The position numbers and the translations under genes are program-made. A DNA stretch of 64,000 bases from Desmodesmus armatus (taxonomy: Eukaryota; Chlorophyta; Chlorophyceae; Sphaeropleales; Scenedesmaceae), in NCBI GenBank assembly GCA_007449985.2, contig VIIQ02000039.1, positions 496,001 to 560,000 of the forward strand, read 5' to 3'. Positions 20,751 through 32,028 of this stretch are shown here, piece after piece. A model generated the notes under the pieces. The model did no database searches. It saw nothing but the letters and a program-made list of their open reading frames with translations, and was not told the DNA's origin. The stretch's first letter is position 1, and every line of letters begins with the position of its first letter.

Positions 20751-22164
20751 ATCGCAGAATGTTTGTGGTGATCAAGCCAGGATGAGTCAATGTAAATTCA
20801 CGCTCGGTCTATGTGGCTTGCTCTACGAAGCAACCGCCTTTGCAATGCATCATTTCTACAACCGTGCAGGTTGATGGGCTCAAGCTCCTACCAAATTGAG
20901 TGCTATAACTAGGATTAGTCATGAAAACCGCCTGTTGATCGGGAACGTCAAGAAGAGGCCATAACAAGCCAGCCTGCTCCCAACAACAAGGCAGTAGGCA
21001 CCACATACATCAGGCTGCGATGGCTCTGTAAGACCCCTCCCTCCGTGGACCCCCCCCTCCATGTGGTGGTGGACACCACCACAATCACCATGGCGTGACA
21101 TGACATGCACTGGCAATCAGACGGAAGTATGTGACTGCATGGGGACGACGTCACCGAGAACGCAGCCATTCTAGGCACAGCTACGAGCTTGGCACCAATC
21201 ACCCTGGCGGCAGACACACTGTGACACACTGTGACAGCCCCTGGCCACCTAAAGTACAAGTACCTGACCTGAGAGACTGGGGTACGACAAGTTGAAGGCC
21301 CTTCGGGGCACCCTCATGAGCCCTTGGGTCTCTGGCTAGTGCTGAGGTTGGGACCCTGTCCCCAAAATACTGTACTGTACAATGGGCAGAAGCTTGCTCC
21401 ACGCAATCCCCTCAGCACAGGTGCTGTTATGCGCAGCCGCAACTCACAGGGAGAGCGGCGTCTGCATTAACTCGACTCGTCAACAGCACAGCCTTGTGCA
21501 CACAAGCAACTGCCCCTGAATGAGAGCCAGGCGGCCCCTCTCAACTTGCACACGTCGGCTAGGGTTTAGGGGTTAGCTTGAGAAAAACCCTCAACCCTCA
21601 ACCCCTCGGGTACTGCACCATGATAAGCTGGCGGGCCATGCAGTACAGAGCTCCTCAGTAGGCTAGCTGATAGCCTGTCGCTGTCAGCCACTTATAAACA
21701 ACATCAAAATGAGCAAGGCTCCCCCGCCCCCGACAACGCCCAGAAAAGCTGCGGCGAAACACCAAACCAAACCGCGATCCCAGACCACACAACACATAGA
21801 CCGCGGCGTTCACGAAGAAAGCTGGCTGAAGTTTTGCTGAGGATGGGAGTCCCTTCATGGGACCCTGTAAACAAGAGGTCATGTTGCTGGCTTTGTTGCC
21901 CTTCCCTGCCCTGCCCTTACTGTACTGCATCACACCCGTCATTACGTTGGGGTGGCAGTTGAGTCCACCGTGGGTACCGAGGTGCACAGCTGCTCCCTGT
22001 GGTGCAGCCTGCCTCTGCTGCCTGCATCCACACGGCCACCTGGTAAGCCAGCGAAGTCCCCAGTGCACAGCTGCCCCAACCTGTTGCAACACAACTTGCT
22101 GCACTGCGCACTTTCGTGCGCTGGTTGCTGGGATGCTCAGCATACCCAGCTGAGCAGCCCAGCA
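20751..22164. other. Intergenic: DDB2 upstream region and esterase downstream region
   Basis: No gene is supported. It holds the DDB2 promoter side, the dispersed repeat copy B (21262-21382), a short TTTAGGG-like stretch near 21,558, and an extra copy of the last esterase exon segment near 22,034-22,078. Confidence 0.5.
21262..21382. repeat. Dispersed repeat, copy B (upstream of DDB2)
   Basis: Reverse-complement copy of 17649-17775, about 85-90% identical by eye. It lies 0.5 kb upstream of the DDB2 start codon. Confidence 0.8.
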
Positions 22165-25100
22165 TCAAGCCCCTCCATTAGGAGCATGGTGTGGGCAGCC
22201 TCTGAGTTGTGCCCCCACTCCCTGCCGCCACACCGCCACTTGGTAAGCCATCGAAGTCCCAAGTGCACAGCAGCCCGCCTTGGTCAGATGTATCAGCTGC
22301 TGAGACCACTGGCAACCTACTGGCAAGGCAGCTGGTGTATGCGCGGGTAGGGCTTGGCACGGCTCGGCCCACTGGGGGAAGAATTCGAACCCCTCCATGT
22401 CCACCTACAAACACAGACGGCACACGCATCACATGGCACATCAAGTCGTGTGATGAGCTGCCGACCACTTTTACCTCAAGGAAAGCATCCAACAGAGAGT
22501 CAAGCATAGATGCCCCTCCTTCAACCTCAACCCCAGGCATGCCATCCAGCCAACCATTTTCTATTGACCTCAGTTGTGCATTGACTGTGGCGCCACAGTC
22601 AGCGCCGCCGGCGGCAAGCTACTGCATGAAAGGCTTGGCGAGCGCTTCAACACTACCGTCGAGCTTTGAAAACCTCAACTGTGAACGATGTCACGCCCCC
22701 CCCCCCCCCCCCCGCCCCGCCCTTCTCAGCGCAAGGCTGCAATGAGTTGGTGGTGGTGGAGAAGGGGGGGGGGGGCATCGACCAGGTGGTCGTGTGGCAG
22801 CAATGGCAAATGTGTGAGGGGAGGCACAGCACAGTTGCCCTTCCCAACCTCACCTTCAGTAGGCAGGGTGTCTGCAGCTCCCACTGCTGCTGCCGCACCA
22901 CAGCCCGCCGGGTGGCGGTGGGGTGAGGGGTCAGGGGTGAGTGTGTGTGTGGGGGGCCGGGGGGGGGGGGGGGGGCAGGTGGGGGGGGGGGGGGGGGGGG
23001 GGGAACGGGCGGGGGGGGGGCCTCACCTTCAGTAGGCGGGGTGCCTGCAGGTCCCACTGCTGCTGCCGCACCACAGCCCACCAGGTGGCGGTGGGGTCAG
23101 GGGTCAGGGGTCAGGGGTGAGTGTGTATGTGGGGGGGGGGGGGGGGGCAGGTGGGGGGGGGTGATAGGGGGAACGGGCGGGGGGGGGGGGGGGGGGGGGG
23201 GAGCTCACCTTCAGTAAGCAAGGTGCCTGCAGTCCCCACTGCTGCTGCCGCACCACAGCCCGCCGGGTGGCGGTGGGGTCAGGGGTCAGGGTCGAGTGTG
23301 TGTGTGTGTGTGGTGGGGGGGGGGGGGGGCAGGTGGGGGGGGGGGGGGGCAGGTGGGGGGGGGGGGGGGGGTGATAGGGGGAACGGGTGGGAGGGGGCGG
23401 GGGAGCTCACCTTCAGTAGGCAAGGTGCCTCCAGGTCCCACTGCTGCTGCCGCACCACAGCGATGTGGGGAAAGGCCAGCTCGCGTTGCCGGGTGGCCAT
23501 CACGACCATCACCAGGGGCACACAGGGGCAGTAGGGCAGCAGGGCGACACGCGTGGCAGCCAGCCATGCGGTGAAGTTGGCGCCGTATGCTGACGCATGC
23601 TCTGGCTCAAAGGCATCTGACTCACCCTGCACAGGACGGTGAGGGGGCGGGGCAACAGGCTGGTGGTGGTGGTGGTGGTAGGGTGTGTGTGTGGGGGGGG
23701 GGTGGCCATCACCGCCAACATCAGGGGCACACAGGGGGAGTAGGGCAGCAGGGCGACACGCGTGGCAGCCAGCCATGCAGTGAAGCTGGCACCATATGCT
23801 GATGCATGCTCCGGCTCAAACGCGTCTGACTCGCCCTGCACAACAGCACAGGTTGCTTGATACTGGTTATGACGAGCAGTAACCAGCATGCGATGCCGTG
23901 GCTACACAGTTGACTGCCCAGCACCCCTGCCCCAATATCATTGTGTCAACCCCCTCCCCCCCCCCCCCTCCCACCCCCCCCCTCCCCCGCTCCTTGGCTA
24001 CAAACCCGGGCCTCAACCCAACCTGTATCCACAGCATGCCTGCCAGCCTGCCTCTGCCCTGCAGTGCCTCCAGTGCTGCTGCTGTGCGGCTGACCATGTT
24101 GCTCCACAGCACGCCACCAGGGGCCCATTGCTCATACAGATTGGTGCCCCCACAGGCTGTTGGCACAAGACCGACCTGTGTGTACGTTGGCCGGGGGGGG
24201 GGGGGGGGGGGAGGAGGTGAGAATCAACATGATTAAATTCCTTGGGGGGTGGGAGGGGCCGTAGTTGCTGCTCCACAGGAGGCCACAGAGGGCACAGTCC
24301 CTGTGCAAGTTGATGCATCCACACTGTTGCCACCTACAGGCTATTGCGACAAAAAGCCCCACCGCGCAGCAGCTACGCAACAATGCATGAGCCAACAGTT
24401 CAGCGGCTCTGCTACTCCCCGCGCGCAGCTTCCAGAGGTCAATCATGGCACTCCTGCATGCCCCACTCAGGCCCTCAGAGTTGAGGCATGGCTCCTTGAC
24501 GCACCTGTCTGGCTGCCCCGCTGCGTAAAATACCGCGTGCAAAGGCCATATCCGGCCCACAGCTGTCAGCGGCAGTGTAGCCATACACACCCAGGTGCAC
24601 ATTTGGCACAGCATCTGTCCAGCAGCCTACAATGGGCAGCAACAAGACCATGCTCAGCGCATGCATGCGAGCTTTGAGAACAGCAAAGGAGTGTAAAGTT
24701 CAGGAAAAAGTCCATCCAGCAGCCTGCAGTGCGCAGCAACAGGAGCGCTTCCAGGACATCTGCCCCAAGCATGAGAGCACGAAGACTCTGCTACAAGCCA
24801 CTCAGCTGATCATGGTCATCCCAGCCCAGTCCCACACAGAAGCCGCCCAGAAACAGCCCAGTCCCGCCGAGACACAGACCCAAAACAGCCCAGCCCACCC
24901 TCCGCGCCCACAGCACTGACCTACCGCTGCTGTCGAAGCAGAGGATCTCCCCTGGCACATGGGGACATACTAATGCTACAAGCAACTCAGCTGAGCATGC
25001 CCTGCCCAGGCCCAGACCAACCTATGTGCACACAGCACTGACCTACCAGTGCTGTCGAAGCAGAGGATCTCCCCTGGCACATGGGGACATACTAATGCTT

Positions 25101-26238
25101 CAAGCAACTCAGCCGAGCTTGCCCTGCCCAGGCCCAGACCAACCTATGTGCACACAGCACTGACCTACCAGTGCTGTCGAAGCAGAGGATCTCCCCTGGC
25201 ACATGGGGACATACTAATGCTACAAGCAACTCAACTGAGCATGCCGAGCCCAAGCCAGCCCAAGCTGCGCGCTCAGAGCACTGACCTACCGCTGCTGTCG
25301 AAGCAGAGGATCTCCCCTGGCATAGGGGCAGCAGCAGCTGGCATGCTTTGCCCATCCTCAAAGTTGCTGCCCACACAGTTGCTCTGGCCCGCAAGCACCC
25401 ACACATCAACCACACTGCCTGCGGGGCATGCAAGGTAAGGACAAAGGAGTGAGTGACAGATCAGCAAAGAGTAAGTGACAATGAGAAATGAGCATGCGAC
25501 TTCAGGTGTAGCCATCCACGGGTCTGCCAGTTAGTCAGGTGACAAGCTACCAATGCGTCACCTTGTTAGGTCGCATAAACCTTGGCCGGCACAGCAACAG
25601 TCATAGTTGCGCCGAGTGTGATGCATTTCCATTTCAAAGCTGGGCTGCAAACAGACTGCAGGAAGGCAAAGGAGCATGGGAGCTCCAATAACTGGCACAA
25701 CCAGTGAGTGGGATGTAATCAAAATTCTGCAAAACAAACCTGCTGGCCATGTGATGATGATTGAGGAGTGAACAGTAACCAGCACACCTGCAGGGCGTTT
25801 TCCACTGGCCCCAAGTGGCACTGCAAGGTGCTGGTCAGCTGCGCTGGTTGGGGTTGCTGCTCCTGTGGAAGTGTCTAGGTGCTGTCGCTGCTGGCATGGG
25901 TGCAGGACTGCGGAAGCTGCCTGCCCTGCCAGGCTGCTGCTACATAACGCCTGCTGGATGTCTGTGATAGTTAGCTGCAAGTCAGCACTTGCCCTGTCCG
26001 CTGCGCTGCTGTAATGCTGCTGGTGTTGGCCTGAGTATCCTGCATGTTGGCCTGCGGGGGCCGCACACGCATGCTGCTGCTGCAGGAGCATCTGCCCAGC
26101 TGCATGTTGCTGCTTGCCGTCAGGTCCTTCGGCAAGTATTGTTGCTGCTCCATGTTTCATCAGATTGTGCTGGACTGTGACTGCACTGTGAACTGTGCTG
26201 GACTGTGCTGGGGCGTTTCTGACACCAACCCCAGCCAT
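22165..26238 (-). CDS. SASA-family carbohydrate esterase (SGNH hydrolase)
   Basis: The protein resembles the plant carbohydrate esterase At4g34215 (sialate O-acetylesterase-like family), which removes O-acetyl groups from sugars. Exons: 26238-25788, 25418-25290, 24626-24505, 24175-24023, 23626-23411, 22404-22165; all phases fit, giving 436 residues. Landmarks: LAGQSN with nucleophile Ser163, GPDMAFARG, VGLVPTACGG (oxyanion region), MLWIQGESD (286-289) and LIHLTKAG with the catalytic His396. The residue three before this His is Gln where the family has Asp. The N-terminal 150 residues are low-complexity Gln/Ala-rich. Upstream, a frame from Met 26510 encodes one or two hydrophobic segments (WGLQIIWIATVVSCLLLY) and may be a further 5' exon giving a membrane anchor; I could not fix that junction. 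Introns are packed with partial exon copies and poly-G tracts. Confidence 0.87.
22849..23270 (-). other. Three decoy copies of esterase exon 5 tail, with poly-G tracts
   Basis: The last part of the 23626-23411 exon (VVRQQQWDLEAPCLLK plus GTGAG) recurs at about 23203-23270, 23022-23090 and 22849-22920, spaced 174-199 bp apart. Each copy keeps a usable 5' splice site. The spacers are long G runs that could form quadruplexes. Confidence 0.85.
23700..23835 (-). other. Decoy copy of esterase exon 5 head
   Basis: Near-identical to the start of the 23626-23411 exon (GESDAFEPEHASAYG through VALLPY) with an intact 3' splice site, but it degenerates into CCCCC/CACAC sequence before the exon end. It lies upstream of the complete exon. 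Confidence 0.85.
24700..24743 (-). other. Decoy copy of esterase exon 3 head
   Basis: A CTGCAG 3' splice site followed by GCTGCTGGATGG mirrors the start of the real exon at 24626. The similarity fades within about 40 bp. Confidence 0.6.
24917..25210 (-). other. Three decoy copies of esterase exon 2 tail (121-122 bp period)
   Basis: The end of the 25418-25290 exon (PGEILCFDSSG followed by GTAGGT) is repeated at about 25161, 25040 and 24918 together with its downstream intron sequence. The period is 121-122 bp and identity is high, so the duplication looks recent. Confidence 0.9.
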
Positions 26239-26510
26239 GCGAGCACTTCACACACCCATAGCACCACCAGCACCAAAAGCATCACTGTGAAGCTGCCTCC
26301 CAGCACAGCAAACTGCAGGATGCGACCAAAAGAAGCAGCACTGCATGGCGTGCTGGAGCCGTCTCCTGCACGGATGGTCAGCTGCTGCTGCTTACACGCT
26401 GCTGTTTGCTGCTCACGCAGGCTCAACGTGGTGTAGAGCAGTAGGCACGACACCACTGTTGCGATCCAGATGATCTGCAGGCCCCAGCCTGCTTTGAGTA
26501 AGTGCTGCAT

Positions 26511-27472
26511 CTGTCTGCTGACAGGGTACAGCATGAGTACAGTACAGCACGAGTGACTCAAGTTGGCAAGTTGGCATGTATGACCAGGAGTATGTGCAGC
26601 AGGGCAACAATCACAGCTGTACTCAAAGTGCTCGTCACTTGCCGTTTTGTGAATTGTGCACAGCGTTTGTCAAGTCGATCAGCAAAGATGGCGTTTGAGG
26701 TTGTGTGGCGGTTGGGTCCCTGTCATACTAGCTAGAACCGCTGGTTCCACTGGATTCCCGATATCCCAAATGTGACTGTGAATTGCAGCTTGGTCAGTGC
26801 GACGGAGCACGTCATTTTCAAAGGGCCAGCATGCACTCACAAGTGCCCCCGGGTGTAGTAGTGACACCTGAACAGTGCTGGACTGACCACACCAACCCAT
26901 ATCGTGCACACTGCGACCTGTGACGTGCATGCAGTATCCTGAATGCATGTGATCAAAGTGACGATGTTTTGTGCCCTTGAAAAGCACGTCGTTCGCTGCG
27001 TTTTGGCATAGCACAAATTCAAGGAGTGCAGCTGTGGGACCTATGAAGGCAAGACCATTGGCGCATGTTTCAATTCATACCTCAAGATCCATCATTTGAA
27101 AAACATCGTTGTTTCAACCTTTTCACGAAGCTACGGCGTGACAGAGACCTACTGCTGTGACCCCTGCAGCACAGCGCGGGTGCCCTGTAGCTGACAGGTT
27201 ACGCAAGCAATGCAAATACTTGGTCTAAAAGCGGTGAATTGTGCCTGTCTCTCTGGATTTGCGCCGCTCGAAGCAATTCTGTACTGCTGATTTCAGGACG
27301 TTTGGTAGCGCACTGTGCGGAAGCATACAACGCAGAACACTTTCTTTTCGACGTGGTATCTGGACAGATCGATCACTTCCGGTTGGTCTGGCCTCGGCTC
27401 ACTGCTGCACAGATTTGCTGTCACAGCTACAGTAGCTGTCGGTCATAGCAGCAGTACAGCAGCACAACGTCA
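26511..27472. promoter_or_regulatory. Shared upstream region of esterase and secreted-protein genes
   Basis: No ORF is supported. The two flanking genes diverge from here, so it should contain both promoters, but I see no motif specific enough to mark. Confidence 0.4.
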
Positions 27473-29891
27473 ATGTCCAAACACCATACTATGCATCGAC
27501 TCTGCAGCGCTCTAGTGCTCCTGCCTCTGCTGCTAACAGTGGCAGAAGCACTTAACTTACAGCAGGCCATGCAGCAGAATTTGCAGCAAGCACTACAGCA
27601 AGGCTTGGGAGGGCTTGGGGCACGTGTGGCAACAGCAGCAGCTGGACCAGCCGAAGACAAATATGATAGCTATGGCGGGGAGTCGACTGTGCAGCTTGCC
27701 GAGACATCACAAGAAGACTGCAGGCCCCTTGGGTAAGCACAGCATGCCCGCGTCAGCTGGCACACCAGCAGCACTGCCACACACTGCATTGTTGCTTATG
27801 AAGACGACCGTTTGTCCTCAAAACATTGTTACCTGCCTTGCCCTTGCCTGTGACTGCCTGCTGACGTAGGTGCCAGGGCGGCTGTGTGTCAGGCTATGCC
27901 TGGACGTAAGTAGCTTTTGTGAGGCGTTGCAGCTAGCAGCCCCTTGAGATGGTCGTCTGGTCCGACATTGAACCAAATGCGATCGCAACTATTATTTCAC
28001 CCACACATTTGGTATAATAATTTGTTGTTGTTTCATGCATGAAGTGACAGCTGGCGTGCTGATCTTTGGCTGTTGTCCGTTTGTCACAGCTGGATGCGAC
28101 ACTCGCAGTGGTGCATCCAGCTGCTACTGCATGTACCGCAACCTGGCAGCATGCTTGCTGTTTGTTTGCGCGCCTGGTGTGCCCTGCCATCATCCAGCAT
28201 GCATGCTAACAGCTGCACAAATGTTTCCTCTGCAGTTCCCGCTTCACCTGCATAAATCATGACGGCTACGGTTATGGGTATGGCCACAACAAGCTAGGCC
28301 GACACACCTTCACTCAAGTGATGGGCGAGTGCACCTGGGAGTTTTGGCCGTACGCAGCTGCTCCCGCAGACAGTGAGTCACACGCACCCACATGCACATG
28401 CACGTTCAACGTTCGGCAAATCCTGCTGTATCTTTAGCTACGGTTCAACCAGAGTTCAGCATGCAGCTTCAATGTCTTACAAGCTACATGCCAGCATGCA
28501 GCAGAGCAGCACTAGGCACTTGATGGTGACCGTGTCTGCACCAGTTTCTCCTGAGTCTTGGGTCACTCAGGTGTGTGATAACTGACTCAAAACCCCATTG
28601 TCACACAGCAGTGCTGTGGCAGCCTAGCCGCTGCTAACCATTACCTGCTGTTGTGTACTTGCTGTGCAGCGTGTCCATGGGTCCTGGTGAACGGCCAGAC
28701 CTACCGCATTGGCAGCGCTTCTGCTCGCTGGTGAGTGCGAATAAAGGGGAAAGAAGAGAGCATACCAAGAAGGGGAGTGCACTCTCCACGTGGTCACCAG
28801 GGAGGGCCTCCCATGAGCAGGCCAGCAATTCCTCACTGAGGCAGGTTCATGGGAGTCCGGCTTGCTGTACCGTAAAGGCATGGCATCATTGTGTATCAGC
28901 GAATGGCTGGCATGCCCTGCTCAGGGAGCTCTTGAGCCTTGAGTTTACATACTGCAGGCTGCAGGTGCGACATTGACTGGCCACAGACTCACGTCACACT
29001 GTCACCAGCCATTCCAGCGAGTTTCCTAGTCCCTGACCATGCCATTTGGTGTGCCACAGCTAGTGCCTCATGCCTTGTTATTGGTGTGTGTGTGTGTGTG
29101 CAGTACATTCCCTGGAGGAGACCAGTGTGGCGAGCCACTCTGCAGCACGCTCAGAGTGACCATCGATGCAGATGTGTATGCTACCGCCGCCTACACCACC
29201 AGCTCCACAAGCACACCACTTGCCATCCAGGACCCAGACTGTACTGCAGTTCTTGACTGGGCCGATCTAGACGCAGGCTGCACTGGCATTTCCTTGGGCA
29301 GGGTGGGGCCTGGGGCCAGGAGGGGCAACAGCAGCATGCCGGCGCCACAGCAGAACAGCAACACGCCTCAGGTTGGCATGTATGATGTCAGCACGGCTAG
29401 CTACGGGGGCTATCAAGATGCTGCGACGGCCAACTACGGAGGCTACCACGACGGCAACGCAGCTACGTACTATCCCGCCACTGCCATTGTCATCAGCGGC
29501 AGCATCACGAGCCAGAGTGGGCAGAAGCACGGTTGCTACTCTGAAGGCACTATCGAGGTAAGGCAGCAGCAGGGTATTGGGGCTGCGCCTTACAAAACCT
29601 ATCGCTTGGTCAGCTTCCTGGCACAGTGAAGCGACCTGAACCCTGCATACCTGAACATGAGGTCTGCGTGGTAGCCACACAGTGATGTATATGTCACCAG
29701 CCATACCAGTGTCAGTCAGAGGCCAATTCCCACAATCCTGCTGCCTTCCTGTCGCCGCTTGCTCGCAGTACGTGCCGTACGTCTTCGTGGCAGATGGTGC
29801 CGTTGCGGTCCCCTGCCCTCCGGGCGCTGTCGTCGTCAGCTCCCAGGACTTGACGATCGGCTTCACCAAGAATACTTGTGGCTACAACTGA
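27473..29891 (+). CDS. Secreted protein of unknown function, Cys-containing
   Basis: Exons 27473-27732, 27870-27905, 28236-28372, 28670-28730, 29104-29557 and 29769-29891 join in phase to 356 residues. The N-terminus is a clear signal peptide (MHRLCSALVLLPLLLTVAEA; the second Met at 27491 may be the real start). Next comes a Gln/Leu repeat (LQQAMQQNLQQALQQ), then a region with spaced Cys residues (CQGGC, FTCINHDGYGYGYG, CTW), an NGQTY segment, and C..GGDQCGEPLC. The middle holds two tandem YGGY repeats (TASYGGYQDA, TANYGGYHDG). The protein ends FTKNTCGYN. It should be extracellular or wall-associated. I do not recognise the family; a very distant pherophorin-like domain is possible but unsupported. 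Confidence 0.72.
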
Positions 29892-31703
29892 ACGCGTCCA
29901 CGCCACCTGGAGGCTGCAACCGCGCGGTGCTAGCACCAAGCTTGGCCGTATCCGGACGGCGATCCGCACTTTTGCACGGGATATCGAGGCAGTTCGTGCA
30001 CCCTGAGCCCACGGTTCTGCTTTGAATCTGCACACGCTGCAGGCCCATTACGAGAGGCCTGCTGCTGTGCGGCTATGATCAGCCACTTGCACGCCGTTAT
30101 GGCTTGATTTCAATTGCCGTCCACTTATGTACATTTTCCAGTTCGTGGTGTTTGTTGTGTCGAGGGGGGTGTAGGTCAGACCACATGCTCGACACAATTT
30201 AGCTGCGTTTCTCACCTGGCCCCAGTTCTGTCGCCACTACAGTGGGTCACCCAGGGTGGGTGGGTGGTAACAGCACTTTCTGCTTTGGCTTGACTGGCGG
30301 TTGTATCACATATAGCACACCGTAGTGTCCCCATTGCTGGCGCAGCACTTTGAGAATCACCAGCCACTTACACGGCACCCTAAGGGACTTCCTGATGTTT
30401 TGATATGGATGTTTTATGTCCGTCAACAAGTTGTACAAGTTGCTCAGCAGTACCTTAGTAAGGGTCTGGACAAAATCTTGTTTTGGATGGTATACATTCC
30501 ATTCAGACCTGCTGGCTGCCAGCTTGGCTGCTTATGCAAATTTTATTTACTGATAGCTGGTTGTTGTGGTACTCAGCCCTTGGAAGAAGGCCCGTGCAAC
30601 TCCTTTGTGTGGAGGGTGGGCAGTCGGGCTGGCAGCCTGGTGTAGCGACTGGTAATGATTTCTGGTCACGAGACGCACGCGGCATATGCATAAGTTGCTT
30701 ATTGGCAGGCAGCATGTGTATGGACGAGTGCGTTGACCACACTGAGAGGCCTCAAATAATGCAGCACTGGTACAGCCTAGACGTCCAGTCATGTACCACA
30801 GCCCCTGACGACCCAGCTCATTCCCAGCTGTCGACTACACCCCCTCCTGCACACCAACACAAAGGCTTCCTTGATTGAGCTCAGAACAGCGACCACATGA
30901 CGCCCCAACCACAAGCAAGCCACAACCGCTTGGCAAATCGACCCCGCAAACATTACCCTGCCACCACCCTACCACCTGCCAAAGCAGAGGGTGCTGTCGC
31001 CGACATCCTCGGAGGATGCCTCACAGAATACGAAACCAGTAACTCAGTCATTGGCGCCAAACTAGCAGCACAACTAAGAGACGGCTATTGCAGAACTGTC
31101 ACCAGGGGACACAGGAGTACAATGATGCAGTAGCATGCAGACAGACAGCTGCGTCGAGCGCAGGGATGTGCTGCTGAGGGCAATGGCATCACCAATGTGT
31201 GCATTTATTATATACAAGGGCTGGTCACCAGCCAGTCACATCGGCATGCATCCACAGGGACAGCCTAAGCAACCTGGCTCGCTAATATCAGCTTGAAAGC
31301 AAGCAGCAAGCTACCATGCATGGCGTGCACAGCCGCCACCAGCAGATGGCTGCTGCCAAACACCTCAGCATGTTGTGTGATGCACGACAACAATGCACCG
31401 TCTGACTCGTCCGCTCAACAGGCAAACCGTGCATGCACCTGCAGATGAATATACTCAGTAAGGCTTATCGCCCTCATGCACACGGTGCCACTGCAGAAGT
31501 AATGCCGCGGTAGTAATGCAGTGCTCAGTGCCACGAAACCTGCAGCAACCCATGGAATGCACCACCAACCGTGTTGGGTCAATATCACAACTGCCAACAA
31601 AAAGAAAATATCACAACTGTTTGCAACTCAATTTGGACGATGCAGCAGTTGTGTCACAGATCACAAAACATCCAAATCGCTGTCAGCTGTCAAAAAGGGA
31701 CCA
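29892..31703. other. Intergenic between two convergent gene ends
   Basis: The secreted-protein gene and HAP2 converge here, so it includes both 3' UTRs. Short ORFs (for example around 30,483-30,878) show no domain. No repeat family was recognised. Confidence 0.4.
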
Positions 31704-31984
31704 TCACTGCTCTCCGTCACTGTACGGCATGAAAAAGTCATCCTGCCGAGAGGACCCCATCCTGCGTTGCTGCTGCTGCTGACGATACTGCTGCTGCAGC
31801 TGCTGCCCCATCGGACTCAGCCCGCTGCTGCTGTTGCTGCTGCTGCTGCGAGGCCGCCGCGTGGGGCTCCTGGGATTCGAACCCCGGCTGCCAGCCCCTG
31901 CCGCAGATTCCCACATCGCTGCTGCCGCCTCAACAGAACCAAACTGCGGCTGCTGCTGCTGCTGGGGTTGCACAGTCATCCTGC

Positions 31985-32028
<44 letters not shown>

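Noticed and set aside
24330..24410. Alternative esterase exon reading AVGLFVAIACR
   Set aside because: The 24175-24023 exon starts VGLVPTACGG, continues the conserved region in phase, and fits exon 3 directly; this copy is probably another degenerate duplicate.
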